NCBI GenBank assembly: GCA_016927115.1
Contig: JAFGNH010000035.1
Location: forward strand, 1-64,000
DNA from: Anaerolineales bacterium
Lineage (GTDB): Bacteria > Chloroflexota > Anaerolineae > Anaerolineales > E44-bin32
Length of the DNA: 64,000 nt
Direction of reading: 5' to 3'
Shown: one piece after another, positions 17,523 to 27,402 of the stretch
How the letters are laid out: every line of letters starts with the position of its first letter
Numbering within the stretch: the stretch's first letter is position 1
The notes under the pieces: generated by a model
The model's database searches: none
Seen by the model: the letters and a program-made list of their open reading frames with translations, nothing else
What the model was told of the DNA's origin: nothing
Made by a program: the position numbers and the translations under genes

Positions 17523-18625
17523 CCTTCGTTTACCCTGCCTGCAGCTTTCGAATAAGCCTGCAGCAAGAGCGGGTTGTTCCTGTTCCAATCAGCGCGCTGC
17601 TCACAGATATGCCGGCTGTTCTCTCCAAGACGATCCAATGTACTTCCCGCTGAAGCAGCAGTCATGATCGCTTCCGCCATCCTGCCGGGATCACTCACCG
17701 GGAATAACCAGCCGTTCTCACCTTCCAAAACCCATTCCCGATTACCAGGGATATCCGAAACCAGTGCCGGCAGTCCACAGGCCATCGCTTCCAGAAGTGA
17801 GATCGAACTGCCATCACATGTTGAACTGCTGCAGTACACATCCGCAGCCCGATAATAACCCGGCAAATCCTCCAAACCAATCCTGCCGGCAAAAAACACC
17901 CGATCAGACAGCTCTTCTTCCTGAAGTCTCTCCTCCAGCCTTTTCCTTTCGGAACCATCACCCAGGAGCAGCAGCCTCAAAGAAACGTTGCCGCCGGCTG
18001 CACGGATAAAAGCATCCACGGTCACATCTACAGCATACAACCTCTCCATCGAGCGTGTGGAAAGGAGCACAAAACAATTTTGCCAGCCGAGCTCCGCACG
18101 GACCCTGCTGCTCTGCGCCGGGGAGAAATGATCAAGGTCCACTCCCCACGGAAATACCACTATACGGTCCTCCGGCATGCCGAGATCCTGTGCACGCTCT
18201 TTTACAGCCAGGCAATCGCACAGAAACACGTCACTATGCTGCAGCGTATACCCTGCCTGCCGCCGCCCAAATCCAGACTGTGCGTCCAGCAGGATATCCG
18301 AACCCCAAGACATCGTTACAAGCGGCCGAAAACCTGCCAGGGCAGTCAGGAAAGCACTTTTCTGAACAGGCCCGGCATGCACCAGATCCGGTTTGAATTT
18401 TTTCAGCACCATCCTCAGTGCCCGGACATTATGCGACAGCGCCCATCCATACTTCACACCCGGCCACGACAAGGCCAGGATACCGGGCGGCAGATCCGGA
18501 GTTCCTGAAACTGCCGCGGCTGCCTCATAAGGCAGGTAACCCACCTCATGTCCGCTGTCGGCCAGTACGGTCAAAAACCGGTGGTCATGCGGAGAATAAT
18601 TCCGGGTGAAATATAGAACGCGCAC
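17519..18625 (-). CDS. Glycosyltransferase family 4
   Basis: A 368-residue GT-B retaining transferase. The N-terminal domain starts MRVLYFTRNYSPHDHR, and PWGVDLDHFSP lies at the domain linker. The C-terminal donor site has LLLGDGSERKRLEERL, FFAGRI, and DGSSISLLEAMACGLPALVSD, the EX7E-type motif. The start is GTG at 18625, overlapping the NeuB-like stop by one base, with GGGAG just upstream. Its place between two nonulosonate genes makes it a candidate for assembling that part of the chain, although GT4 donors are usually UDP- or GDP-sugars. Confidence 0.88.
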   Translation of the reverse strand: MRVLYFTRNYSPHDHRFLTVLADSGHEVGYLPYEAAAAVSGTPDLPPGILALSWPGVKYGWALSHNVRALRMVLKKFKPDLVHAGPVQKSAFLTALAGFRPLVTMSWGSDILLDAQSGFGRRQAGYTLQHSDVFLCDCLAVKERAQDLGMPEDRIVVFPWGVDLDHFSPAQSSRVRAELGWQNCFVLLSTRSMERLYAVDVTVDAFIRAAGGNVSLRLLLLGDGSERKRLEERLQEEELSDRVFFAGRIGLEDLPGYYRAADVYCSSSTCDGSSISLLEAMACGLPALVSDIPGNREWVLEGENGWLFPVSDPGRMAEAIMTAASAGSTLDRLGENSRHICEQRADWNRNNPLLLQAYSKAAGRVNEG

Positions 18626-19695
18626 TAGTCTCCCAGCATAGTCCAGCGAATGGCTTCCCCGGCTTTGATATCAACAGCCGCCCGCGTTCCCAGCATCTGT
18701 GGGATTTCGTACGGCATGATTGCATCCGGATCTGCAGGGCGCAGCGGATCGAGCATACTGCGGTCTAGCACAGTGCCTGCCGGAATATCAGAAGCCGCAC
18801 GTACGCAGCGTCGTTGTATCACAACTGTCTGGGTTTCATTATCGGCCACACACTTGGATGGATCCCCGAGTGCTGCTTCGAGCTCCCGTGTCCGATCGAC
18901 CATATCCCGCCATGTAGTCGGAGTCATCGAAAAAGGATGGTCCGGGCCCTCGCGGGAAGTATCATCGGTAAAGTGTTTCTCAACCGCCCGTGCCCCCATA
19001 ACCACGGCACCCAATACCGTTGCATGCCCGGGTGTATGGTCAGATAAGCCGAGAACCACATCCGGGTACATAGCAGCGTATGTTTTCAAGACATTCAGGT
19101 GAATATGGCGCATGTTTTCCAGGCTCCCTGTGTAATTGGTGTTGCACTGCATCAGGATCAGCTCCTGGTTGATTGCCAGAATCGCATCCACTGCACGCTG
19201 TACATCGCCGATGGTTGAAGCACCGGTTGCCAGCAGGACAGGCTTTCCCTTTTGCGCCATCCTCTCCATGATCTCAATCCAGGTGATATCACCAGAGCCA
19301 ATCTTATAAGCAGGCACATAAGGCTCAAGCATATCTACTGCTTCAAAATCATAGGGAGAAGAGAAATAGTGAATTCCTGCTTCATCACAGGTCTTTTTCA
19401 GTTCTGGTGTCCAGTCAAATGAAATAGAAGCGCCATCATAGACTTCAAATACAGACTTCTTCCATTTAGCCTGATGCGACACCTGGCCGTCCATATGAGT
19501 AAAACCATAATCACTTACGATTTTTGCTGCACGAAAATTCTGAAATTTTGCTGCATCCGCGCCGGCTTCTGCAGCCAGATGGATCAGATCTTTCGCACGT
19601 TCGATTTCTCCATCATGATTCGCTGAAATATCAGCCACAAAATAGGTTGGATGTGCTTCTCCAACCAGACGGTCACCGATCTTAAATTCTTTCAT
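18625..19695 (-). CDS. neuB: NeuB-family nonulosonate synthase with SAF domain
   Basis: A 356-residue full-length synthase of the NeuB/PseI/SpsE family. The barrel carries FVADISANHDGE, DAAKFQNFRA, YFSSPYDFEAVD, YKIGSGDITW, LATGAST, GLSDHTPG and VEKHFTDDTSREGPDHPFS. A C-terminal SAF domain (about 290-356, AASDIPAGTVLDRSML) is present. It condenses phosphoenolpyruvate with an aldose such as ManNAc or a 6-deoxy diamino sugar; which one cannot be read here. It is clearly a different lineage from the short NeuB at 8805. It overlaps the RmlD-like gene by 14 bases and is followed by GT4 and SpsF. Confidence 0.87.
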   Translation of the reverse strand: MKEFKIGDRLVGEAHPTYFVADISANHDGEIERAKDLIHLAAEAGADAAKFQNFRAAKIVSDYGFTHMDGQVSHQAKWKKSVFEVYDGASISFDWTPELKKTCDEAGIHYFSSPYDFEAVDMLEPYVPAYKIGSGDITWIEIMERMAQKGKPVLLATGASTIGDVQRAVDAILAINQELILMQCNTNYTGSLENMRHIHLNVLKTYAAMYPDVVLGLSDHTPGHATVLGAVVMGARAVEKHFTDDTSREGPDHPFSMTPTTWRDMVDRTRELEAALGDPSKCVADNETQTVVIQRRCVRAASDIPAGTVLDRSMLDPLRPADPDAIMPYEIPQMLGTRAAVDIKAGEAIRWTMLGD

Positions 19696-20620
19696 GTCTC
19701 CCTCCCGTGGTCAGATCCTGTAATGCTGCCTTATAACCATTCTCGCGTAAACTGCACATTTTTTGCAGAGCTGATTCCAGGTCCAGAGGAAAAATACCCA
19801 GCTCCGATTCCATACGTTCACTCTTCAAGCACAACCTGCGGCCGCGTACAGCCAACAGCCCTGCTTCTTCCACTGTCGATGGCTCAATCACGCTGGAATC
19901 GAGCGCGAATGCCTGTGCAATACGGACGCCGAACTCATACTTGCTGACACAGTCTGCTCCGGCGGCATGCACAATCCCCGACGTGCCGGTGCCGGCCATC
20001 GCCTCCAGCAGTGGAACCAGTGCGTTCACCAGCGTGGGTGTTATAAAAACATCGGTAAACCCTTTGCAGCTGTGCTTTTGCTCCAACTTATCCAGAAACC
20101 ACTCGGCCAGGCTGAACTTGTCCTGTGCATTCCAGCCGAAGATATTCACTCGCAGCACTGCTGCATTGGCATTCTCCGCCAGCACCTGTTCCTCCCCCTC
20201 GACTTTCGAGCGGGCATAGATATTGACCGGGTGAACCGGGTCATTTTCCCGATAGCCGCCTTGCTCTCCGTCAAAAACGGCATCGGTGGAAATATGCACC
20301 AGATAAGCTCCAACCTTCTTTGCAGCAGCCGCTACAAGCCCTGGCATTTTTGCGTTCAAACGGAAAGCCAGATCAGGTTGTTTCTCACAGGTATCCACAT
20401 GGGTCAGAGCTGCACAATGGATCACCACATCCGGACGCACCCGCTGTAAAAGAGCTTCAGCAGCGCCTTCCACCGACAAGTCCACACACTCACAGGCAAA
20501 CCGATCCGAAGCGATTTGATGCTGGTAATACTGCGCGGTCACTTTCCAATCTGTACTCATTTCAAGCGCCAGATTGGAGCCCAGCAGTCCGCTTGCGCCG
20601 GTGATTAAAATGCTGCGCAT
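19682..20620 (-). CDS. RmlD-like nucleotide-sugar reductase (extended SDR)
   Basis: A 312-residue extended SDR. ILITGASGLLGSNLA is the cofactor loop, VVIHCAALTHVDTCEKQPD and HISTDAVFDGEQGGY follow, and YARSK is the YxxxK dyad, all as in dTDP-4-dehydrorhamnose reductases. No other dTDP-rhamnose gene is present, and its partner is the 4,6-dehydratase just upstream. It may therefore reduce the 4-keto product of that enzyme, as WbvR-type proteins do for UDP-L-RhaNAc. That is an inference. The start at 20620 is preferred over a TTG at 20641 that would overlap the dehydratase. Confidence 0.8.
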   Translation of the reverse strand: MRSILITGASGLLGSNLALEMSTDWKVTAQYYQHQIASDRFACECVDLSVEGAAEALLQRVRPDVVIHCAALTHVDTCEKQPDLAFRLNAKMPGLVAAAAKKVGAYLVHISTDAVFDGEQGGYRENDPVHPVNIYARSKVEGEEQVLAENANAAVLRVNIFGWNAQDKFSLAEWFLDKLEQKHSCKGFTDVFITPTLVNALVPLLEAMAGTGTSGIVHAAGADCVSKYEFGVRIAQAFALDSSVIEPSTVEEAGLLAVRGRRLCLKSERMESELGIFPLDLESALQKMCSLRENGYKAALQDLTTGGRHERI

Positions 20621-20627
20621 GGATACT

Positions 20628-21614
20628 CTACTTCGCCTCAAATTCTTTCAGCATCTCAACCAGTTCCTGGCGGTCCATCCACTCCTTGTTTTCATTACTG
20701 ACATAGCGAAAGCCTTCCGGCAGGGTTTTCCCTTTTTCGCGCCAGCTTTTACCGAACCACAACATTCCGGGGGGTTCGACTATAAACATATCGTCAAGCT
20801 CGATCGTATGGCGGGCTTCATCTTCAGAAATCAGGACTTCATGCAGCTTCTCACCAGGCCGTATACCGATTGTCTCGATGGTGCAATCCGGTGCGATCGT
20901 TTCTGCCAGGTCTGAAATCGTCATACTGGGCAGTTTGGGCACAAATACTTCTCCGCCCTGCATTTGTTCAATACTGCGGATGGTAAAGCGGACCCCTTTT
21001 TCCAGTGTGATCCAGAAGCGTGTCATGCGGCTGTCTGTGATGGTTATTTTGCCGGTCTTGCGCTGCTGCAGAAACACCGGCACCACACTGCCGCGGCTGC
21101 CGAGCACATTTCCATAGCGCACGCATGCAAAACGGGTTCCTTTGCCGCCTGCATAGGCATTTGACTGGACGAATAATTTTTCCGCCGCCAGTTTGGTGGC
21201 ACCATAAAGGTTGATCGGATTAACGGCCTTGTCTGTGCTGAGTGCCATCACTTTTTCAACACCGGTATCGAGTGCGGCTTCAATTACATTACGCCCGCCA
21301 ATAATATTGGTGTTGATAGCTTCCATCGGGTTGTACTCACACGCCGGCACCTGCTTCAACGCGGCTGCATGCACTACAACATGGACACCCTGCATTGCCC
21401 GGCGCAGGCGGTTTTCATCGCGTACATCGCCGATAAAATAACGCAGCGATGGATGATCAAACCCGGCCCGGCGCATTTCATGCTGCTTAAGTTCATCCCG
21501 GCTGAACACAATCAGCTTGGCAGGATGCTGCTGGCTGAGCATTTCCCGGATAAAACGCTTTCCAAACGACCCGGTTCCCCCGGTTACCAGTACTACTGTA
21601 TTGCTCCATTCCAT
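20628..21614 (-). CDS. pseB: UDP-N-acetylglucosamine 4,6-dehydratase, PseB/FlaA1 type
   Basis: A 328-residue SDR dehydratase. It has VLVTGGTGSFGKRF (NADP loop), SRDELKQHEMRR, HAAALKQVPACEYNP, and STDKAVNPINLYGATK, which gives the Thr-Asp-Lys plus Tyr active site. SRMTRFWITLEKGV and IGIRPGEKLHE complete the family pattern. The Tyr after NPINL matches PseB/FlaA1 rather than CapE/WbjB enzymes, which have Met there. PseB makes the 4-keto-6-deoxy-L-sugar that starts pseudaminic acid synthesis. No PseC, PseG or PseH homologue is visible nearby. The start at 21614 follows AAGGAT by 6 bases. Confidence 0.88.
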   Translation of the reverse strand: MEWSNTVVLVTGGTGSFGKRFIREMLSQQHPAKLIVFSRDELKQHEMRRAGFDHPSLRYFIGDVRDENRLRRAMQGVHVVVHAAALKQVPACEYNPMEAINTNIIGGRNVIEAALDTGVEKVMALSTDKAVNPINLYGATKLAAEKLFVQSNAYAGGKGTRFACVRYGNVLGSRGSVVPVFLQQRKTGKITITDSRMTRFWITLEKGVRFTIRSIEQMQGGEVFVPKLPSMTISDLAETIAPDCTIETIGIRPGEKLHEVLISEDEARHTIELDDMFIVEPPGMLWFGKSWREKGKTLPEGFRYVSNENKEWMDRQELVEMLKEFEAK

Positions 21615-21618
21615 GAGT

Positions 21619-22518
21619 TTATCCTTCATTTCCGGAATCAATTGGTTCTGTTGAACCGTGATAAATAATCATCGGATACTGTCCATACCGTGCAAAAAAG
21701 ACCGGCGCTTTCTCCTCAAGGGAATAGAGCAGCCGGAGCCAGAGTTTTCCAAAGAAAAACCGGTGGATGAACACCCGGGAAAATTTCGTGTTGATTGTGC
21801 GCCAGATAAGAAGCCTGAAACCCGGGAGACTGCCAAGGTTCTTTTGCACCCAGTTAAAATCATGACGGAAGGTCGGACTCTGGATTTGAATATCAGCTGC
21901 TTTTTGCCCTTCGCCTGCCCGCTGGTCTGCCATTCCCTGTCCTGAAAGTAATCTGCTGATCCATCGCCGTGCCCGGATAATCCATTTCATCGGCCGGCGG
22001 AAGACACGCTGGATCGGCGCCAGGTTGCCCCAGCTGTGAACAATAACAGCAGCGCCACTATCCTTCAACACCCGCCACATCTCGTGAAAAGCCTGAAGCT
22101 GCTCCTCACCAGGAATATGATGCACAGCGTGCAGCGAAACGACACCGTCGACAGCGCCTTTCCTGAAGGGGAGGTGTGCTATGTCTCCCAGAACCATCAA
22201 ACCATGGTCTCCAATCCGCTCTCTCGCCTCAACCAGTGCAAGCCTTGATATATCCAGGCATACACGGTAACGATAATCGCGGGAATATTCCAGATACTCA
22301 GGATACTGGATGGGCCCTGAACCTGCATCCAGAAGGTATTCACCTTTTTCAGGTAAATGTCTTTTCACCCGCATCCGGCAGCGATGAATGTATTCCTGGG
22401 CTACCGGCCGCAGGTCTTCACGCGATGCATTGTGAAAGACTCCATCCTGGATATTCTTCCATCCTACCGAGTTGTAATAATCCATAATCTGGCGTTTTAC
22501 GCCGCTTGTTTGATCCAC
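21619..22518 (-). CDS. Class I SAM-dependent methyltransferase
   Basis: A 299-residue methyltransferase. EYLLDAGSGPIQYPEYL is motif I, VCLDISRLALVEAR is the acidic ribose-binding strand, MVLGDIAHLPFRKGAVDGVVS is motif II/III, and VSLHAVHHIPGEEQ resembles UbiE/COQ5-type enzymes. The C-terminal 110 residues are basic with a long hydrophobic tail. Its site four bases after the capsule gene and close to wzt suggests glycan O-methylation. In Wzt-dependent export, terminal methylation can be the chain-stop signal, so this is a candidate capping enzyme. Confidence 0.83.
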   Translation of the reverse strand: MDQTSGVKRQIMDYYNSVGWKNIQDGVFHNASREDLRPVAQEYIHRCRMRVKRHLPEKGEYLLDAGSGPIQYPEYLEYSRDYRYRVCLDISRLALVEARERIGDHGLMVLGDIAHLPFRKGAVDGVVSLHAVHHIPGEEQLQAFHEMWRVLKDSGAAVIVHSWGNLAPIQRVFRRPMKWIIRARRWISRLLSGQGMADQRAGEGQKAADIQIQSPTFRHDFNWVQKNLGSLPGFRLLIWRTINTKFSRVFIHRFFFGKLWLRLLYSLEEKAPVFFARYGQYPMIIYHGSTEPIDSGNEG

Positions 22519-22522
22519 TGTT

Positions 22523-24154
22523 CTACCTCACATACTCCGATATTCCATACTGCAGCGGCTCACCGGCGAAAGTGCGCACAGCCAATCCATACTTCTCCAT
22601 GCCGGCTTCACTCGACACCTGTGCTATCGGCCGCTCCTTGATATCCTTCATAAAACCAACGATGTGCCACGGGAACGGCAAGGCAAATTCAAAGAAAAAC
22701 CTGTAAGCATAACGCCATGCCAGCAATGCCTGCTCTTCAGGAACGGAAAAAAACTCCGGATTCTCCAGAAACACATCCAGGTTTCCAGCATATTCTGCAA
22801 ATGTATCTGCATCAATGGTGAACCCTTTGCCGCGATAGTGTGTGCGGGCACCCACCATTACCGGGATTCCCGCCATCGCCATCTCCATCCCGACCGTGGT
22901 GGTGTATACCAGCCCCAGATCCGCGATCTGAATCAGGTCATAGGTATTCACCGGGGATTCGGGGGGCACGATAATGATATTTTCCGGTATCGCCGGAAGC
23001 GTGCGCCTGACAATGTCCACAGAAGGATCACCCACACTTCGCAGTTCACCCGGGTGGACACGGATCACCAGCTGTGCCTGTGGATGTTCCGCAAAATATT
23101 CCGCTGTCCTCGCAAGCCAGTCCACCATGCCGTTGGTGAAAAGCTGGCGCCCAAGTGCAAGGCTGTCGCCCACCACATTGGTACACAGCAGCACTACCGG
23201 CCGGTCTGCATCCAGGCCGAGCTGCGTGCGCACTGCCTCGCCGCCTGCCTGCCCGGAGGCCTGCCAGCGGCGCTGGAAATTCTTCCAGAGTTCGCCTCCC
23301 ATACGCGCAGCATACAGATCCTGAATAGCCTGCTCCTCTTTATCAGTCAGCGATAAATCTCCACGCTCCAGCCACAGCCTGGCAGTATCCTGCAGCATCA
23401 CTTCACTGTCCTGTGCAAGCCAGATACGCTCCCGTTGTTCACCGAATTCAAAGGTCACCACCGGAACCTGCAGGAAGCGCGCTGTTTGATACACAGCTCC
23501 AAACTCAAAAATACTGCCATTGGGTACAATCACCTGCTGATAAGCTCCGGAACTTAACAGAGAATAGACAGCTTCAGCAGCAGTTTTATTACGCTCCCAC
23601 CGCAGCTGGTACAAGCCTTCATCCTCACCACCTGGCCCGAGATGAAGTGTCTCCCTTTGCCGGCTGTATTGAACATCGATCAGAGTGAGTTCTTCGATCC
23701 TTTTCAGCAACTTTTCCGGAAGAGGCACGGACACAGGTCGGGAAAGATTATGCAGCGGTAGAAGTTGCCGGGCGGGATTGAATGTTCGCTCGATCAGGGA
23801 CGCCTGCCGGCGTCGATCGAATTTGTTGACCTCACCAAGCCATTCCCTGTATGGAACATAAGCCAATTCCGGAAGATAACCCTGCCCGTAGAGCAGCAAG
23901 CCCAGTGCAGCAGCATATTCCAGCCACCAGCGAAGAAAACCAACCAGCAGAATACGCTTCTCCGACGGTTTATTACATACTGCCCTGGCTTTATCGGCTT
24001 CCTGCACCCACTGCGGCAGCACCGCAGATAACCTTTCAAGCTTATATCCGGATGTTGGCGGCCGGTCCTGGTAGAACAGCGCCTGTGCAAGCTCTGCTGT
24101 TCCCGGCATATCCCCCAGCAAATTTTTAAGCCATTCTCTTCTCTGGCCGCTCAT
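22523..24154 (-). CDS. Capsule-polysaccharide-type transferase (second copy)
   Basis: A 543-residue protein whose second half matches the capsule polysaccharide synthesis GT-B architecture: PVVLLCTNVVGDSLALG, LVIRVHPGELRSV, LGLVYTTTVGMEMAMAGIPVMVG, and THYRGKGFT, the KpsS/KpsC-like donor and acceptor segment. The first half has no recognised domain and lacks the cysteine cluster of the protein at 7175-8821. The start overlaps the wzt stop by 4 bases, which couples it to the exporter. It could add the linker or first sugar to the lipid carrier; this is inferred. Confidence 0.7.
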   Translation of the reverse strand: MSGQRREWLKNLLGDMPGTAELAQALFYQDRPPTSGYKLERLSAVLPQWVQEADKARAVCNKPSEKRILLVGFLRWWLEYAAALGLLLYGQGYLPELAYVPYREWLGEVNKFDRRRQASLIERTFNPARQLLPLHNLSRPVSVPLPEKLLKRIEELTLIDVQYSRQRETLHLGPGGEDEGLYQLRWERNKTAAEAVYSLLSSGAYQQVIVPNGSIFEFGAVYQTARFLQVPVVTFEFGEQRERIWLAQDSEVMLQDTARLWLERGDLSLTDKEEQAIQDLYAARMGGELWKNFQRRWQASGQAGGEAVRTQLGLDADRPVVLLCTNVVGDSLALGRQLFTNGMVDWLARTAEYFAEHPQAQLVIRVHPGELRSVGDPSVDIVRRTLPAIPENIIIVPPESPVNTYDLIQIADLGLVYTTTVGMEMAMAGIPVMVGARTHYRGKGFTIDADTFAEYAGNLDVFLENPEFFSVPEEQALLAWRYAYRFFFEFALPFPWHIVGFMKDIKERPIAQVSSEAGMEKYGLAVRTFAGEPLQYGISEYVR

Positions 24155-25440
24155 CTATCCAGCGCCTCAATCGTCCAATCCAAAGAAGGCCGCAGCGGGC
24201 CGGAACGCCGTTCCGGCCAATGGCTTCCGGGTGCTCCGGTATCATCGATTGTCAGTGTCATTGCATGCTCGTCAGTAAAAAAGGAACGGATACGGTAGGA
24301 AGAAGCGTTCACGCCCACAATCAAACGGCCGGAATTGAACGTGTTTGCCGGAATTCTGCAGCGGCTAATATATCTCCCGGCAGGCCGGTCGGTGTACTTT
24401 TCAAAATCCTCCGTGCGATCGGTATCGAAGGATGTAAAAATCGGTTCGCCCCGACTGCTTGAGATATAGAAACCAACCCGCAGCCCTGTGATATCGTCTT
24501 CGAGTTCGTACTCGAATTCAATATCCATTGGTTCGATAGACATCATCTGCCCGCTCTGTTTGCCCCGGGAATCCCGTACCCGCAGCGATATCGGGCGAAA
24601 CGGCCTGGTCCGCTCAAGACGCGGATCGTTTTCCCACAAACGCTCTCCCTCCTGCGCCATACCAGAGGTGAGGTAGTAATCAACCACATCCTGCGAACTG
24701 CCTCGCTTTACTATCTGGCCATGGTCCAGCAGAATAGCTTCCTCAGTCAGGCGTAAAACAGCGGACATATTATGGCTGACAAACAACACCGTCCGCCCTT
24801 CAGTTGCCACCTGGTTCATCTTCCCGAGGCATTTCTGCTGAAACTCCGCATCACCCACTGCCAGCACTTCATCCACAACCAGGATCTCCGGTTCCAGGTG
24901 GGCTGCCACGGAGAAAGCCAGCCGGAGGTACATACCACTGGAATAGCGCTTCACCGGCGTGTCAATAAATTTTTCCACTTCGGAGAAAGCAATGATTTCA
25001 TCAAATTTCTTATCGATTTCGGCTCGCTTCATTCCCAGGATTGCGCCGTTTAAATAGGTATTCTCACGCCCGGTTAATTCCGGATGGAAGCCGGTTCCCA
25101 CTTCCAGTAAAGACCCTACCCGGCCCCGGATTTCAGCCCTTCCTTCAGTTGGTTCCGCCACACGGGCAAGCAGCTTGAGGAGAGTACTCTTGCCGGCGCC
25201 ATTGCGGCCGATCACACCCAGCACAGTCCCCTGTTCCACCTCGAAATTGATATGCCTGAGCGCCCAGATCGTTTCCTGCTCAGATCTGCTACGCGCACCG
25301 GCTGCCAGGTTTTTCAGGCGGCGTGTGGAGGAGCCGACAAATTCCGTCAGCGCATCCCGCAGCGTCCGGTAGCCGCTTACATTCTGCCCGATACGGTACT
25401 GTTTACCTAAATCTTCAACACGAATCACTATATCTGCCAT
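24151..25440 (-). CDS. wzt: ABC transporter ATP-binding protein for polysaccharide export (Wzt-like)
   Basis: A 429-residue ATPase. Walker A is GRNGAGKST (residues 78-86), the signature is RYSSGMYLRLAFS, Walker B is ILVVDEVLAVGD, and the switch histidine is in FVSHNMS. A C-terminal domain of about 160 residues (SLRVRDSRGKQSGQMMS onward) is a Wzt-type beta-sandwich, which in relatives recognises the modified end of the glycan. It works with the permease immediately upstream. The extra domain implies that the exported chain carries a terminal mark, perhaps methyl or sulfate. Confidence 0.93.
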   Translation of the reverse strand: MADIVIRVEDLGKQYRIGQNVSGYRTLRDALTEFVGSSTRRLKNLAAGARSRSEQETIWALRHINFEVEQGTVLGVIGRNGAGKSTLLKLLARVAEPTEGRAEIRGRVGSLLEVGTGFHPELTGRENTYLNGAILGMKRAEIDKKFDEIIAFSEVEKFIDTPVKRYSSGMYLRLAFSVAAHLEPEILVVDEVLAVGDAEFQQKCLGKMNQVATEGRTVLFVSHNMSAVLRLTEEAILLDHGQIVKRGSSQDVVDYYLTSGMAQEGERLWENDPRLERTRPFRPISLRVRDSRGKQSGQMMSIEPMDIEFEYELEDDITGLRVGFYISSSRGEPIFTSFDTDRTEDFEKYTDRPAGRYISRCRIPANTFNSGRLIVGVNASSYRIRSFFTDEHAMTLTIDDTGAPGSHWPERRSGPLRPSLDWTIEALDR

Positions 25441-25443
25441 GTT

Positions 25444-26307
25444 TCACACCACATCCGCAAACGTCCGCTCCATCCGGCGGAAATAAAAAGCACCGCTGAC
25501 CATCAGCACCACTGATATCAGCACCGACACCAGAATTTGTGCCGAAGGAGCATCGCCATGGCCGAGCATCGCCCAACGAAATCCCTCCACCACACCGACC
25601 ATCGGATTAAGTGCATAAAGTATCCGAAATTTTTCAGGCACAATACTGGCTGCGTACGTGATCGGAGTCAGATAAAACCAGATCCGGCTGAAAAACGGGA
25701 TAATATACCCGATATCCCGGTACCAGACATTCATCGCACTCAGCCAGAAACCTGCGCCAAGCGCAGTGATCATCGCCAGAAGCAGGAAAAGCGGCAGTGT
25801 CCAGATCGCACGGGTTGGAGGGTAACCGTAATACAGCATCATCACAATCAGCACAAGAAACGCCAGTGCAAAATCCACCAATGCGGCAATCACCGGGGCT
25901 AACGGTATCGCCAGACGCGGAAAATAAACCTTTGTCAGCAAACCACGCCCGGATACCAGGCTGCTCCCGGATTTTGAAATCCCGGTCTCAAACAGCTGCC
26001 ATGGAAGCAGTGCCGTATAGGAAAAGATCGGATAGGGGATCCCATCAGTAGGAATCTTCGCCAGCGAGCCAAAGAAGATGCTGAAAACAATCATCGTCAT
26101 CAGGGGTTGGATGATTGCCCAGGCTGCCCCCAGCAGCGTTTGTTTATAACGCACCTTCACATCACGCCAGATCAGAAAATACACCAGCTCCCGGTAGCGC
26201 CATAATTCTTTTAAATTGATCTGACGCCAGCCGCTCGACGGCCGAATGATGGTTAATTCAACCTGCTTTGGAGATACTATATCATCAGGTTTGGTCAAGA
26301 TATGCAC
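25444..26307 (-). CDS. wzm: ABC transporter permease for polysaccharide export (Wzm/TagG-like)
   Basis: A 287-residue ABC-2 permease. A basic N-terminal region (LKELWRYRELVYFLIWRDVK) is followed by six predicted membrane helices and family blocks such as RYKQTLLGAAWAIIQP and LPWQLFETGISKS. It forms the channel that moves lipid-linked polysaccharide across the inner membrane, powered by the ATPase 3 bases downstream. It starts 2 bases after the Fcl-like gene ends. Confidence 0.93.
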   Translation of the reverse strand: MHILTKPDDIVSPKQVELTIIRPSSGWRQINLKELWRYRELVYFLIWRDVKVRYKQTLLGAAWAIIQPLMTMIVFSIFFGSLAKIPTDGIPYPIFSYTALLPWQLFETGISKSGSSLVSGRGLLTKVYFPRLAIPLAPVIAALVDFALAFLVLIVMMLYYGYPPTRAIWTLPLFLLLAMITALGAGFWLSAMNVWYRDIGYIIPFFSRIWFYLTPITYAASIVPEKFRILYALNPMVGVVEGFRWAMLGHGDAPSAQILVSVLISVVLMVSGAFYFRRMERTFADVV

Positions 26308-26309
26308 CT

Positions 26310-27275
<966 letters not shown>

Positions 27276-27402
27276 TCACCAATCCCTTCTGTGTCTTTCA
27301 TCCCATTTGCTGCATCAGGTACTGTTCGGGGTGAACACATTCTATAGCTGCTCACAGGCACGATTATGTCTATTTCCATTACACTCACAAACGACGGTCT
27401 TC

